DNA from: Hippopus hippopus
Lineage: Eukaryota > Mollusca > Bivalvia > Cardiida > Cardiidae
Direction: 5' to 3'
Assembly: GCA_946811185.2 (NCBI GenBank)
Contig: OX328101.1
Location: forward strand, 28,628,122-28,692,121
DNA length: 64,000 nt
Positions within the stretch are counted from its first letter, which is position 1, and each line of letters starts with the position of its first letter. Under the pieces are notes generated by a model that saw only the letters and a list, made by a program, of their open reading frames with translations, did no database searches and was not told the DNA's origin. Both the position numbers and the translations under genes were made by a program. Of the stretch, positions 30,480 through 44,500 are shown piece after piece.

Positions 30480-31050
30480 TGAATTACTCAAATCCGGCCC
30501 CTATGCTAAATCCATTGTTTCGTGAAAAACATCGCGGAAACTATTTCTAAACGAATGTGTATGGTTTTAGCTTTCCAGCAGTATAGAAATGAGTAAATAT
30601 TGATAGAAAATAATAGAATAATAGGTTTTTTGAAATGATCGACCCACGATGAAATTTAATGATCATAGTTTCCTCACAGATCCGGGCCCTATGCTAAATC
30701 CTTTATTTCATCAAAAATATCGCAAAAAGATATTTGTAAAAGATTACGATTTTAGCTTTCCAGCAGTATAAAAATTAGTAAATTCTGATGGAAAATAATT
30801 GAATAATAGGTCTTTGAAATGACTGACCTGCGATGTAAATTTAATGAGTTTTCCCATAAATTCGGCCCCGATGCTGAAATCTTTATTTAATGGATAATAT
30901 CGCGGAAATTGTTTTCTAAACAAATTGTACTTTTATAGTTTTCCAACAAGGTAAAAATGAGTTTATTCTGATGAAAATTAATGGAATAGTAGGTCTTTGA
31001 AATGAATTACTCATTATGTAAATTTAATGATTTTTTTTTTTTCCACAAAT
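30480..31050. repeat. Diverged ~185-bp tandem repeat
   Basis: ATCCGG(C/G)CCCTATGCTAAATCC begins units at about 30491, 30679, 30861 and 31047, each followed by GCTTTCCAGCAGTAT and TAGGT(C/T)TTTGAAATGA. It abuts the right arm of the inverted repeat. Confidence 0.8.
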
Positions 31051-31590
31051 CCGGTCCCTATATCATTATTTTCTTTTGTTTAATTCTGATTAAATTAATT
31101 TCAAATGAAAGTTTATATTTCAACCTTTCACATTGTATAAAACACATTACGGGTTTTTTTTTAAATATTTTTTTAGATCGCGTATATTGATACGATTAAA
31201 TTCGCCTTATCTTTTGGACATTTACATTCCTCCAATCAAAAATCTTTACTTCGTGTTAAATGTCGCTGAATTGAGGTTCAAACGAATGTTTTCTTACTGT
31301 AGCTCTCGTACGGTATACAAATTAAATTCTGAAAAAAAAAAAGCCAACAGAAGTTGTTTTTTTTTTGTTCGTGTCCTGAGCTCAATACATATAATATCCC
31401 CAAATTCGACCCCCCCCATCTAACTCTATCACACTACTAACATTTAGAATAATACAAGTCCAAAGCATATGCAGACAGTAAAATGGTAGGATTTACTTTT
31501 GAAAGAGTAGAAATCACTGTGGAAAAAGTAGAAAGTTCTAAGATTTGTTCTCGTCAACATTTATGATTCTAGTCTCTAGTAAATGTTTGA

Positions 31591-31818
31591 CAACCCTTTA
31601 CTGCATAATGTCAACTTTAAATGACCCTGTGAAAGAAACCTTCTGAAAACATTGTGGGAAAATGAGAAAATGCTGGAAACCAGCATTTTCTCCTTTTCCC
31701 ACAATGTTTTCTACCCTTTCAAAGAAATATTGCACCATTTGAGCCACATTGAAAGTGTCGTCTGCAAATGTTTTCAATTTGGACATGGCTAAAATTTTGT
31801 CGTCTGGTAAAAGGTTAA
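31591..31818 (-). mobile_element. F1 MITE, full length
   Basis: CAACCCTTTACTGCATAATG to CTGGTAAAAGGTTAA; central palindrome intact except one base. An F1 fragment precedes it at 31455-31540. Confidence 0.88.
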
Positions 31819-32289
31819 CGGCTTTCTCGCACCAAACCTGGTCTACGAAAGTTTCGTGTAGTTTAAGGGTGAATGATAAAGCCATTATGATACAAGGGTA
31901 GATTGGTTTTAAATATCGAAGAGAAGAATTAATGCTGTTTTTGACATATTGGTGTTACCAGTATATATAATAGCAAAATCTCATTTATACATGCCTTCTC
32001 TGGGTCCCACAAATACTTTGGTGGAATCATTGACTGATTGAATAGTGTTTTATGCCAGTTGCAGTATTATTTTGGTCATATCACTTTGACAGCTGTCATG
32101 GTCAAATCTGATGGGATAATATTTTCTCCTTTTCCCAGAATGTTATCAAAAGCTTTCTAATATCAGGGTCATTAAAACTATGAACCGTGGGGTATAGGGT
32201 TAAATGGTGGCTTTAAACAGAATTTCAGCCATATAATAGCAGCCTTTTCATGTCTTTTCCTAGATTTTACAAGTTCTATTCTGGGACTC

Positions 32290-32570
32290 ACCGAGCTTGG
32301 TAGCTCAGTTGGTTACAGAATCACAAGGCCTGACACCACGGGTTCCCAGGTACGAAACACTGGCCAGGCCAATTTCTTTCTGGAAATTGCTGAAAGTCAT
32401 AGCAACAGGATTCATTCCTCTTTCACCTCCGATCATGGTTTCATGGATAATTATGTGGGAAAGCAGCCAGTAGCTTGGGAAAAATATCCTGCAAAGGACT
32501 GGTAAAAGAAACTAAAGGAAGGCATGGATAGGTGCACTGGCTGCCATGAAATAATTCACATACAAGCAAA
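32290..32570 (+). mobile_element. tRNA-derived SINE (type B) with 15-bp target duplication
   Basis: The head has TGGTAGCTCAGTTGG as A box; the body has ATTATGTGGGAAAGCAGCCAGT and ends GGTGCACTGGCTGCCATGAAATAAT (runs shortened: GTGGGAAAGCAGCCAGT, GGTGCACTGG). TCTATTCTGGGACTC repeats exactly at 32275-32289 and 32571-32585. Confidence 0.88.
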
Positions 32571-32585
32571 TCTATTCTGGGACTC

Positions 32586-33902
32586 TGCGTTAAGTTTTTA
32601 CAGTGAAACGATACATCCTGCCTTGATCGAAAAGTTCCGACACGGATCAGCCCGCGGAAGATGATTTCAGTCGGCTCTTTTGCTGATACACTTTGATCTT
32701 TTTTTTTTATCGTGAATTTGGTTACATACTACATTATCAGTACAATCATACTGCGAAAAATCGGTCAAATCGAACCAACTTTATCAGTTTTAACAAAATT
32801 TATAGAGGGCTTTGTAGGTTAACAGTGCGAATACAGGGTTCAGATTCACTTGATATACAGATATTTCATGGTGTATTCCTAGGACCATAATTGTATGTGT
32901 ATGTGTTTGTTTTGATATATAGATATTTCTTGGAATATTCCTAAGGCCATCATCGTGTGTGTATGCGTGTGTTTTTATTGGACAATCATGCTTAATATGT
33001 GTCATCCGCCAGGGGCGTTTCTAGGGTGAAAATTGAAGAACGCCAAATTTGAAAAAGATCTTCCTACGCCAGTCGTTACGGGGTGATGGGCTGGGATGGT
33101 AAGATCCCTTGTTTCCCCCTCTCCCCCCCACCCCAGGAAAAAATTCAACATGTGAAAAACAAAAAGTGAATTTTTCATTTTTTGACATGCAGTTACAGTC
33201 ATTTATATCCATGTTTTTCCGTCTATCCCTATCTATCTCCCTACCTTAAAAGGAAAAGAAATGGTCGAATTTGTCAGGTATGCGTTGTTAGGACTCCACT
33301 TCTATCATACAGAGCTTCAGTACTGTTTTTATTTTTGTCACAATACTGATATACGACTAAAGTTACAGGACACACGCCACCTCCTATACACCAATAGCTT
33401 CAAAACTTCGTATAGATGAGATTGTGCACTGATCGTATAGACGCACTGTGCCGTGGATATATGGTTTGGGTTTGAGCATATCTTTTGAAACAAAAGATTC
33501 CTCAGTCTGTTGCTGAGTGCTCTATCTTGATGTTGTCTTTGAATTTGGGCGGCTGATTTTCTGAGCTATGCATTTAATCTGACAAAAAGTCATAAGATGA
33601 GCCACTGTCCGTGAACACGACTTTATTCTGAATAACTTTTACAAAATTAGAAAAAAGCGATTAACAAAGATGTTCTTAGTCAACCCCAGGCTGCTAGGCG
33701 CTTCTCATGTGCTTTTGCAGTCATTGTTGATCAAGGTCAGACTTTACATATCTCACCGTGTATAAATCTAATGGTTCGAATGGTCCATCATACCGAATAA
33801 AGGTAGATTGTATTATCCAATGATAAAGATAAATAGAGTACACGTGTTTATTTATATCAGATCTGTATCGATACAGGATTAAATAGGTCACAACAGTTAG
33901 AG
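32586..33902. other. Upstream region of the AprA-like gene, no gene seen
   Basis: A 70-base unit with ATATACAGATATTTC/ATATATAGATATTTC is duplicated at 32852 and 32915. The 100 bases before the ATG are AT-rich with TTTATATCAG at about 33851, a possible TATA-like site. No clear promoter can be assigned. Confidence 0.45.
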
Positions 33903-34083
33903 ATGTCAACTTTCATTCGTCTCGTTTGTACCCTGATTCTCCTCTCCCGGGGGTCAGGCACACCGCTCGACGACTATGTGAAGAAATTTGACCCCACGTA
34001 CAAGTATGAGATCTTCAACTCGGCGCGAGGTCCGACCTATACACTGTATATGGTCAACATGACCTCACAAACGTGGAAATCGG
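33903..34083 (+). CDS. AprA-like exon 1 (residues 1-61, signal peptide)
   Basis: ATG at 33903; MSTFIRLVCTLILLSRGSG is a signal peptide, followed by TPLDDYVKKFDPTYKYEIF, the usual start of mature PhoPQ-related proteins. Donor GTATGT, phase 1. An in-frame continuation stops 8 bases into the intron. Confidence 0.93.
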
Positions 34084-37000
34084 GTATGTAACTTATCATA
34101 GTATAAAATGTTTTTCTTTCGAAATTTGCATTTGTGATAACGACCCCGTGGAAAAAAAAGAACTTCTGAAAATAGTGTGTGAAAAAGTGAAATGCCGATA
34201 ACCAGCATTTTTTTCCTTTTCACACAATTTTTTTTAAACAGCCTATTAACTAGTTCATTTATTGAAGCATCATTTAATGTCATATACAAAAGGTTTTAGT
34301 CCGGACAAATTTAAACTTTTGTCTTATGGTAAAGAGTCAACAGTGTCAGTTGTCACGACCACGGCTCGCTTGTTTATGTTTTTCCTGGGACATTTGCGTA
34401 AAGTGTCGTGTCGGATTAGCCTGCGCACTCCGCGCAGGCTAATCCGAAACGACACTTTCCGTTTTTATGTAATTTTCTGTTTTGCACAAGTCTACTGCAG
34501 AACGAAATCTAATGTAGTCGTAAAGTGCCGTTTCGGATTAGCCTGCGCACACTGCGCAGGCTGATCAGAGACGACACTTTACGCAAATGTCCAAATGCCC
34601 CTTTTCGCGTGTTGCAAGCCATATTGGACCGCATTTGAGGCTGTGTAGATAGAGATTTTTTCCGTGTTGTCCGATTTCATCCGCGTGCGATCTATATACT
34701 TGAACCGGAAGATTTATAGGTATACACAAAAACAATCATTATGGAATATCCAACCATTCTCAAAGAAATTTTTCCCGAACAAGTTGCTGGAAAGAGCAGC
34801 TAACTGAAGTAGCCAACATTACTTATCGCACATATTTCAGTCTTACACGATCAGTTAACTTTGTGGTATTGCAGATCATTATACAGGGTTTTATTTTATA
34901 TGTCTTTGCCAGATCAAATAGCTGTAAAAAAAAGACAGATTTTTTTGTCAAGAGTGTTGTTTTTGACTTAAGGTCTACGATCCCTAACTCATCGGTAAAT
35001 ATCGTGTAACATCGCCGTTTTCGTAAAGGCTATTCGGCCAATCTCGGCAGCTTCCGTTTTTTAATATGAGATTTAGGGGCCGTAGACTCACTAACTCTTC
35101 GGTGAATATCGTGTAACATCGACGTTTTCGTAAAGGCTATTCGGCCAATCTAGGCAGCTTCCGTCTTTCAATATGAGAGTTAGGGGCCCTAGACCTAAAT
35201 GAGCTGGTCAGTATGGTGGCATTACCTTTATATAACTGATTGATTGACTTTGCGTTTATTTATCGTCGCCACCGGTTTCCCATATGGGCGACGCCCCCTG
35301 AAGACTGTTAGTATTGTTACGGGGGATAGTGCAAGATACAGGACGAAACCCATCTTAAGTTACGCCTGGTTCTTTAACGTGCACGGTGTATAGCACCGTC
35401 ACACGGGACCTCGGTTTAACGTCTCATCCGAAAGACTATTAGTAATTTTAGATGGCCAGCCGTGGGAATCGAACCCACACCCTCGTGATCACGAGTCCTA
35501 CGCTCTACCAACTGAGCTATGCGGGCTGGTCATATAACTGATGCCATAGATATCAGCGGCGCTTTGGGAAAAAAAAGGGGGGGGGGTGTTAATACATCAT
35601 CGTGATGCATTGTACTAATCAAGCCGTCGGATAATATGAATACATTTTGCCTGTATAGATTAAAAAATAAAAGTTGAATCATGAGAAAAAATGGTCTTTG
35701 ACATGCAGAAAATTTATCAGAAGCAAAAAGTTTCGGCGCCGGTAAGCCTCTGCGGACTGTGTCGACTCAAACGTAAAAAAGTGTTGTTTTTACCATCAAA
35801 CAGCTTAAAGACATTGGCATCTCCAGGTAATAATGTGTTAACACTTTACCAAACGACAACATTTTGGACTGGACCAAACTGAAAGCATTAGCAGACGACA
35901 AATTAAATGTTGCTATATTGATGATTATTGTCTTTGATAGAGTAGAAAACATTGTGGGAAAAGGAGAAAATGCTGGTTACCAGCATTTTCTCCTTTTCCC
36001 ACAATGTTTTCAAAAGACTTCTTCCTCAGGGTCGTTAAGACTCGGGATTGTGTGGTAAAGGGTTGAGTCTCTCTAATTAGTCATATCTATCGCTACGAAA
36101 CATTACAGACTTACAGAGCCAGCCAATATGGTGGCATTACCTGTACATCACTGTACCAGATCAAATAGATATCAAAAACACTGGGTTTCTTTTTATCGAC
36201 GGAGGATCCAACAACGATAAGTAAGTTTTTGTCTTCATACAATGTTATCTGCATTATCATGGTAAATTGTAATTATCGTGCGTATTTAACCCTTAGAGCG
36301 CTGAATAAGCCCAGCAGAAATTTTTATCCTAGATATAGGACCCAAGTAATGGCAAATTCATGGTTGTGTTTGTCTGCAGTGTATCAGCAAAGCGGACAAT
36401 GTAGATCAAATATCAGGCTGCACCTTTTGTGCAGCCTGATCTTGACCTACACTGGTCGCAAAGGCAACTATAGTAGTGAAAGGCGCTTTAAGGCTTAATT
36501 AAAAAAAAAGAAAAAAAAAAAAAAAAAAATGATAATAATAAAATAAAATATAAGAGACAAACAAATACATATTACTAAGTTTTGCAACTCAGTTGCCGAA
36601 GCGGATTGATACTTGTGGACTTCAAGCGCTAGACAGTCAGCATGACACTAACCATTCCATTACATAGAACATAATTTCGTTTATTTCAATGTTGGCAATA
36701 CTAATTATTGTTGATTAGTTAGAACTATTGGTTGGAACGCGTATGAAATTTCATACGATCACTAAAAGCTCCTTTTCAAGACATTATTTTCAAGGAATGC
36801 AAACACCATTTTAATGATAGATGAAACCTAAGAACATCCGAAATATAACTAGATATACATGGACATTCGAACTTAATGTGTTTTTTCTATAAAATCAAAA
36901 TGACTGATGGCTCAAACATGAAATCCTGGCCATTCTCTTATTCGAACTGTTGCTCGTATTGTAGAAATAAATATGGGTATATCTACTACGTGCTATATTT

Positions 37001-40000
37001 ACGCACATTAAGGTGTTGCGTAGTTTATTTATAGAATCAAATTTACTTATAATTTAATATACTATTTTCCGGTCCTACTCGAATCACAGCAATTTTATTG
37101 TGATCTTTTTTCCATCACCAGACCGCCATCAGAAACCGATACGTTCGTTATGTTGACAACGGTCGTTGCTGCCACCACAAATACCGTTGGTGCATGTCTG
37201 AAACAAATACCCAACCAACCTATTGTGTTTAAGGTGAGTTGAAAAGCTGAACAGATTATACAGAGGATAATCAACTGGTTGTATGTGGTATTAAAAATCT
37301 GTCACTCGAATGGGGTGGGATGCGGTTGAAAAAACGAGTCTGAATTCTTCGGAATCCTTATTTCAACCGCATCACAGCCCATTCGATTCTTCGGACTCAT
37401 TTTTTCAACCGCATCACACCCCATTCGAGTGACAGATTTTTGATATCAAACACAACCAGTTGATTAGAAGGACTCGTTTTTTTCAACCGCATCACACCCC
37501 ATTCGAGTGACAGATTTTTGATATCACACACAACCAGTTGATTATCCTATTCAGTATATTCCTAATTCACCCTTTTTTGTTTTAATGATTATCAGGAATA
37601 GTACAATATGAGCAATATATATATATATAAAAAAAGAAGTAGTTCCGACAAACATTCTAAAACTATATCGTCACTAGTTATGATACCATATTTATCATCA
37701 CTAGCGGTGTTTTTTACAGTAATTCACTGAATATAATAAAGATTTGTTATTGTTTTCCTTAACTCTTTCGTCGCATCCTGCGAAAACAGGGACTATTGTG
37801 GGCGGCATAGTTCCAACATTAGACTGCACAGAACTGCAAAGAGCGTGCAGTCTGATCTCCGCTTTTTACCGCCCGCTTGTTTAGTCAAACCCGTATGATA
37901 AAAGCCTGTCTGAGTCTCAGTGGACTGTGCCTTCAGCCGCTGAAACAGGTCAAGTTTATATATTTGGCGCTGAAAGACTTAGTGGAAGTGAGACCTGTGC
38001 ATGATTTAAAATCTTTAGCCAGAGAGAGACAGAGAGACAGAGAGAGAGAATAAGTCAGATAAGTCATTAATTCTGAGAAAATGCGATGTAAAACGAATGC
38101 TACGCCAATTTATCTTTTAAAAATCGTTTGCTTAATGCTAGGTACTGCCGTTAAAATCTACCATTGATGACCTTTGCTTAATCTTAGGCAGATCCAATAC
38201 AACAAAGACGAACCGAAGATGCCATCATTGCGTGGACCTGGAAAACTTTTGTGGACCAAGCCGCGGCAGATCCAGAAATCTTGTTAAGAATGCCAATGAC
38301 CAAGGTACGCATCTAAATTTTCATTGCGTGGTGACTCTCAGTTATGTCAAAACTTCAGGATCTATTGATGGTCATTGTCACAAAATATATTACACTCTGA
38401 ACCCTTAATTCTTTACTAGACGACAAAAAATTAGATTCGTCTCGATTGAAAGCATTTGCAGACTACAAATTGAATGTAACTCAAAATGTAAAATCTGTCT
38501 ATCAACGGTGAAAAACATTGTGGGAAAAGGAGAAAATGCTGGTTACCAGCATTTTCTCCTTTTCCCACAATGTTTTCAAAAGCCGCCTTCCTCAGGGTCG
38601 TTAAAAGTCGTGATTATCTGGTAAAGGGTCAATTCTTTACCAGACGACAAAGTTTTTGACTTTGAAGGTATTTGCAGACGACAAATGAGGTGTTACTCAA
38701 ATGTTGGAAGTAGTGTTTAAAAGACTAAAAAACTTGTGGAAAAAGGAGAATATTGGCAACCAGCAGTTACTCATTTCCCACAATGCTTTCAAAATCCTTT
38801 TTACTCAGGTCATTAAAATACTGAATCGCATAATGAAGGATTAATATTGTTTTGACTCTTTAATCATTTTAAAAAGAAGCCAGTGGCATGGGAACGCCTT
38901 CTATGCATAGCGTTGATAAAAAATACCTAAAATGCATTAAATGTACTGTGAGGTGCAAAGGCCTCTTATGGTTGACTCGGTTTATGTTGCAAAGCATCCA
39001 TTGATATTGAAAGAAAGTCAACACCAGTAAACAATCATTAGGACTGAATGGTAGTTGCAGTAGTCACTGTGATATAAGTCTTCATCTTTTTTTTCAGGCC
39101 GGTGTAAGGGCATTGGACACCATAAGTGACCTGACTCAGAAAAAAGCAGGATACTCTGTGGATAAATTTCTTGTTGCAGGTGCTTCTAAGGTATGTAAAT
39201 CTATCGCTTTACTTTCCACAATGTTACATGCCGAGCTCGGCAGGTCAGTCGGTAACGTACAAGGCTCGAAACCCAGGTGGAGGGGGGCGCTTATGTCATT
39301 CTCAGCTCGACCTAATTCTGTCTGAGAATGTATGATAGTCAATCAGACATAACAACACTGTTGCTACAGTGTTTGTTTAGGAAAGCAGCGTTGTGGCTTG
39401 GAAAGAATGTCATGCGAAATACTGGTAAGAGAAATTCCATTTGCCAGAGAAATTAGCATGGATAGGTGATCTGGATGTCGCGATACAACTGAAAGAATGT
39501 TGAGAACGACGTCAAACAGTCCACTGAATTCAAGAAAGGTTTTTAACTTAAACATCAGGCTACACGTTCCGTGCAGTCTGATCTTGATATCTGCCGTCCC
39601 CAGTAGTATCTTTTTGCGCCTGTGACGCTTAAGGGTTGATATTACTCCTAGCATTATCGATAATTATTAAAGAGTTTAATAGTTTGCAATAAATGTGCTA
39701 AGTTTAATCGGCAAGTTTGTAAAATTGAACTCAACCCGACCCTGTGAATTGTCTTTCATTTCTTTTACATAGCGTGGTTGGACAACGTGGACTGTGGGGG
39801 CCGTTGACAATCGAGTAGTTGCCATAGCGCCAATCGTCATGGACCTGTTACACATACAGACGGTTTGTAGTTTAATCCCTAAATGTATCATTAATCTTTG
39901 TTACGCTGTAGAAGCCATCGGTACTAACCGTCTTGACTGCTGCTGAATCAGGGCGCTTGATAATGGTAGACCATGCTATTAAACACAGAAATGTCATAAC

Positions 40001-41404
40001 CAAAGGCCATAAGAAATAGTATTTATTAAACGCTTCCCGTCGACACTGAGAACCATTGAAAACGGTAGGTCATGGTGCTTATCTCGCACGTGTTATACCA
40101 GTGGCATGCAATCTTGTTCTTGAAAGATTGACTTTCCGTTTATTTATCGTCGCCATCGATTGCCTGTATAGGCACTTCCCCAGAAGACTACATGGTATGT
40201 TACGGGGGTCAGTGCAAGATATAGGACGAAACCCATCTATGTTAAGCTTGGTTCTTTAAAATTCTCGGTGTATAGCAGCATCCCACGGGACTTCGATTTT
40301 AACTCTTAGGCTGCTAAGCGCGACTTACTGACCAGTTGCGGACAGTGTAGATCAAGATCAGACTGCACAGAACGTGCAGTCTGATCTTGGATCTACACTG
40401 TCCGATAAGGAAATATTATGCCTCAAACATAACTGAAATATCCAATATTTAGGTTTTTACTATCGAATTGAAAATTTAATTTTAGTTATGTTGCATGATA
40501 GGGGTTATAGTCTCATCCGAAAGACTATTATTATAACATCAGATGGCAAGCCATTAGGAATCGGAAACATTTTTGTATACTCGCTTGTTATATTTTCCTT
40601 TTGTCTGACCTCTTTCATGGTATTTGCTCACGGTATTAATGCCTCAATGTTTTCAATTGAAACAAAAATATTTTGACAGAAAACTGATCGAACTTAAGCT
40701 GCGAGCGTCCTATTTCAGAATCTGCATCATTATTACCGGTCACTTGGTGGATGGACCTTCGCTTTCGACGATTACTACGCCCTGAACTTCACAGCGGATC
40801 TGGACAGTCCGTATATCAAAGCTATGGCGGATATTATAGACCCGATATGTAAGTATGGACAACAACGAAACAACACCAACAAACAACAATAAAACTGAAA
40901 CATGAAAAATGTGACTTTGAAATGCTTTGAATTCGTTCGGGTGCGCCATGGCTGCTTTATTAAAGATATCCACCAAAATATTTAGCTGTGCTCTGGCAAA
41001 AAGGGGGTTTAATGCATCTTCGTGATGTATTAGGAAAAAGTTTCGACTTACGTCAGTCTTGGAGGACTGAGTCGATACTTTTTGCAAATTGCACTAAGCC
41101 CCTTTTTCATAGAGCATGGCTCATTTGAATAAACATTTTGTAAGCAGACGTGCTCGTGAAATAGTTCTCACATTTATGGTATTGAGTTGTAATGAACATT
41201 TGGCTCAAGCGCGATTCAAATCAGGATCAGACTGCACAGAACATATTTACTTCTTTATATCTTTCAGCTTACAATGACCGTTACGCTAACAAACCAAAAT
41301 ACATCACGAGTACAGGCGGGGACGAGTTCTTCATGGTGGATGATGCCAAATATTATTATAATGAAATTCAAGGACCTACGTATCTAAGGTAGAAAATTCG
41401 GGTT

Positions 41405-41492
<88 letters not shown>

Positions 41493-41493
41493 C

Positions 41494-41525
<32 letters not shown>

Positions 41526-44500
41526 CGAATAATCGACAGACAGACAAGACAGACAGAGTCAGTGATTTTCGTAATTAAGTAAGTTGCAAATCAGGAACAT
41601 ATCTTATCTGAAATTTGTCTAAGTTGGATTCACACCGTATTTGCTAAAAAGTGGAATCCAAGATATTTGGCTTTCTTCATTTTTGTAGTTTTATGTTCTA
41701 TCCGTAGTCGATCCTGTACAGTGCATAAAAGTTTAACAGTCTGATAGTTCGATAGTTTGCTGCAGAATGTACTCACAAGCTGACTATTCTTGACGATTTC
41801 TCTTCCCATTGTCCGTTCTTCACCAGTTACAACACAATCCAGAGTTTTAATGACCTTAAAAATGATGGTTTTTGAAAACGTTGTGGGAATAAGAGAAAAT
41901 GCTGGTAACCAGGCATACAAATAAGCTACGACTTTAATCTTTAACAAATTACAAAATTTTACACCAGTCCATATTGAAAGCATTTGCAGACAACAAATTT
42001 AATGTAGTCCGAATAATGGGATAGTACCTGAAGTGTTAGAAAACACTCTGGGAAAAGGAGAAAATGCTGCTTATCAGCATTCCTCCTTTTCCCACAAGGT
42101 TTTCAAAAATGTTCTTCCCAAGGTGCACAGGTTTATTCGGTAAAGGGTTAAGGGACTTTGTTTGCGCACTATAGCATCTGACAACTATCTTTTACATTGA
42201 TTGATATCAAATAAATACTACAGGATGGTGCCCAATGCTGAGCACAGTCTGGCCGGTCACGAGACAAGTTTGTTGTTCGGAATTCGATCGTTCTACCTTT
42301 CTGTAATGCAGGTACACTAAGTTTTAACCTGTTAAGTTTATATCGATTCTGAAACAAGTTCTTTCAAGTTAAATGAATCACTCCTGATGTTTGCTTCATG
42401 GAAGACTTTACCGGTATCAGCACCGTAATGTGAGCTCCAAGGTTGAACCCGCTCGTCACTTGGTTCGAACCCAAAACCGTTGATGTGAAAGGCAGACCCT
42501 GTGCCACTATTCCAATGCCTCCCTATAGTTATATGCAGACCTGTTCAACTAGTATAGCGCAGAGCCGCGGTAGCGAAATCGGTAGCATGCAGGACTTGAG
42601 ACCAGCGGAGCGCTTGTTCTCATCCCCATCTCGGTCAATTTCTTTCCTAGGATTGATGATAGTTATTGCAGTAGGATCCGTTCTTCTTTCACCGCTGATA
42701 ATTGTTTCGACGATGTTTATGTTGGAAAGCAGCCAGTGGCTTTGGAACACCATATGAACTAAAAAATAAATCAACCAATGTAGCACAGGAATATTATGCA
42801 CGCAGATATTGGGTAGGGTCGCCTGTTATTTTTTTTGTAATGTTAGATACTAAATTTTAGCGTTTAAATTTGGCACTCAAGCTAGGCCATGTCGTCGTCG
42901 CGTTTTTTTTTTCCCGAGCTGTATATTAATAGCGACCGTCGTCGCAAGTGCGTAACCGGATAAGGTTCTGGCTTAATTACTGATATGTATATATAAGAAG
43001 CAATATGTTTATGCTTTTAGAAGATATTAACAAACAATCCCGAGCTTAAAAGACCCTAAGAAAACCTTGTGGGACAAGGAGAAAATGCTGGTAACCAGCA
43101 TTTTCTCCTTTTCCCACAATGTTTTCTTTCCTTTCAAAGACAAATTTCATTATGTTAGCCATATTTGCTTTGTTGTCTGGAAACACTTGTAGCTTGGACA
43201 AGTCGCAAACTTTGTCATTCGGTAAAGACTTGACTCTTTCTGCGCCAAATATATAAACCAGCCCTCTTTCTACGGTTGAAAGTACAACCAGAAAAAAACT
43301 GAAAACGATTTTTTATCGCTATAGGCTTGTCTGAACAAGTGGGCGGTATAGGTACAAGATCAGACTGCACGTTCTATGTCGTCAGTGTACTCAATTCGTG
43401 AGAACATAAAACGGGGAAATTTCACTGAATATAAATTGGAACAGTAAAACTTTGCAGTATGATAAATTTGTTGTACGGTCAGGTGGCAGGGGACTTGAAA
43501 ACTTGTTCACGGCTGTGGCGAATCATGTCGCCACCTCGCCTTCGGCTCGGGGCGACATGATTCCCACAGCCGTGAACAAGTTTCCAAGTCCCTTGCCACC
43601 TGACCGTACAACTAATACAGTATACGAGAACATCCCATTTCTTTTTTAGGGTAAACCGTTACCACAGATGAACTGGACGTTGAATACGGTATGTACTGAC
43701 CTTTACCACACAATCCCGGCTTTAAACGATCCCGAAGAATATGAATTTTGAAAATATGGTGGGAAAAAAGGAGAAAATAGTGGTAACCAGCAGTTTCCCA
43801 TTTGTCCACAATGTTTTCTACCCTTCCCAAAAACAAATTTCAGTTTTTCAGTCACATTTCTTTTGTCGCTGGCAAATGCTTTCAATTCGAACTAGACTAG
43901 AATTTTGTCGTTAGGTAAAGAGTTCACTATTATATGACCGAAGACATGTTATATGCTATTCTGTTGGAACATAGGCCCCGGAAACTCCATTGTTCTATCA
44001 AGGGATAACGAAATTTTCACTATTGGACACCGTTACTATAAATAGCACATTGGCAACTCCCTCTGTATTGTCTTATTATATATAGTAAAGAGGGAGTCGC
44101 CAATATGTTATTGAAAATTTGAGTATAATCCGTGTTATACAGGCGATGCACCAATATGCTATAAGTGTTCGATGGTCGACCAAGGAAAATTTGAGTGTTC
44201 TGTGATAGACCAATGGAGCTTCAAAGGCCTGTGGTTGGAAGTGCAAACATAGTATAGACTGACAGGAAACTGCCGACAACAACAGCATTTCAAAATCAGC
44301 TTTGCGCATTTTTGGACTGTTCATATATGTTTTGACCCGTAGCCACACAAATTCGAGATTTAACATCCTTGCAGAATTAGGCTAAAGAAATCATTGCAGG
44401 AGAAGGAGAAAATGCTGGTAACTAGCATTTTCTCCCTTTTTTTACTACTATTGTGAGAACATTTTCTCCCTTTTCATCAATGTTTTCTATCTTTAGAAGG

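Noticed and set aside
30480..31050. CRISPR-like array
   Set aside because: Units are about 185 bp, diverged and without spacers; the genome is eukaryotic.
34850..34960. A third copy of AprA-like exon 2 (CCAGATCAAATAG match)
   Set aside because: Only about 13 bases match exactly; the rest is too weak to distinguish from chance.
35460..35526. tRNA gene (A and B box present)
   Set aside because: It is the head of a SINE with target duplications and no complete cloverleaf. The same holds at 32290, 51982, 57240 and 62480.
41192..41392. ORF starting upstream of AprA-like exon 8
   Set aside because: Its first third lies in intron 7 (an F3-like fragment); only 41268-41388 is coding.
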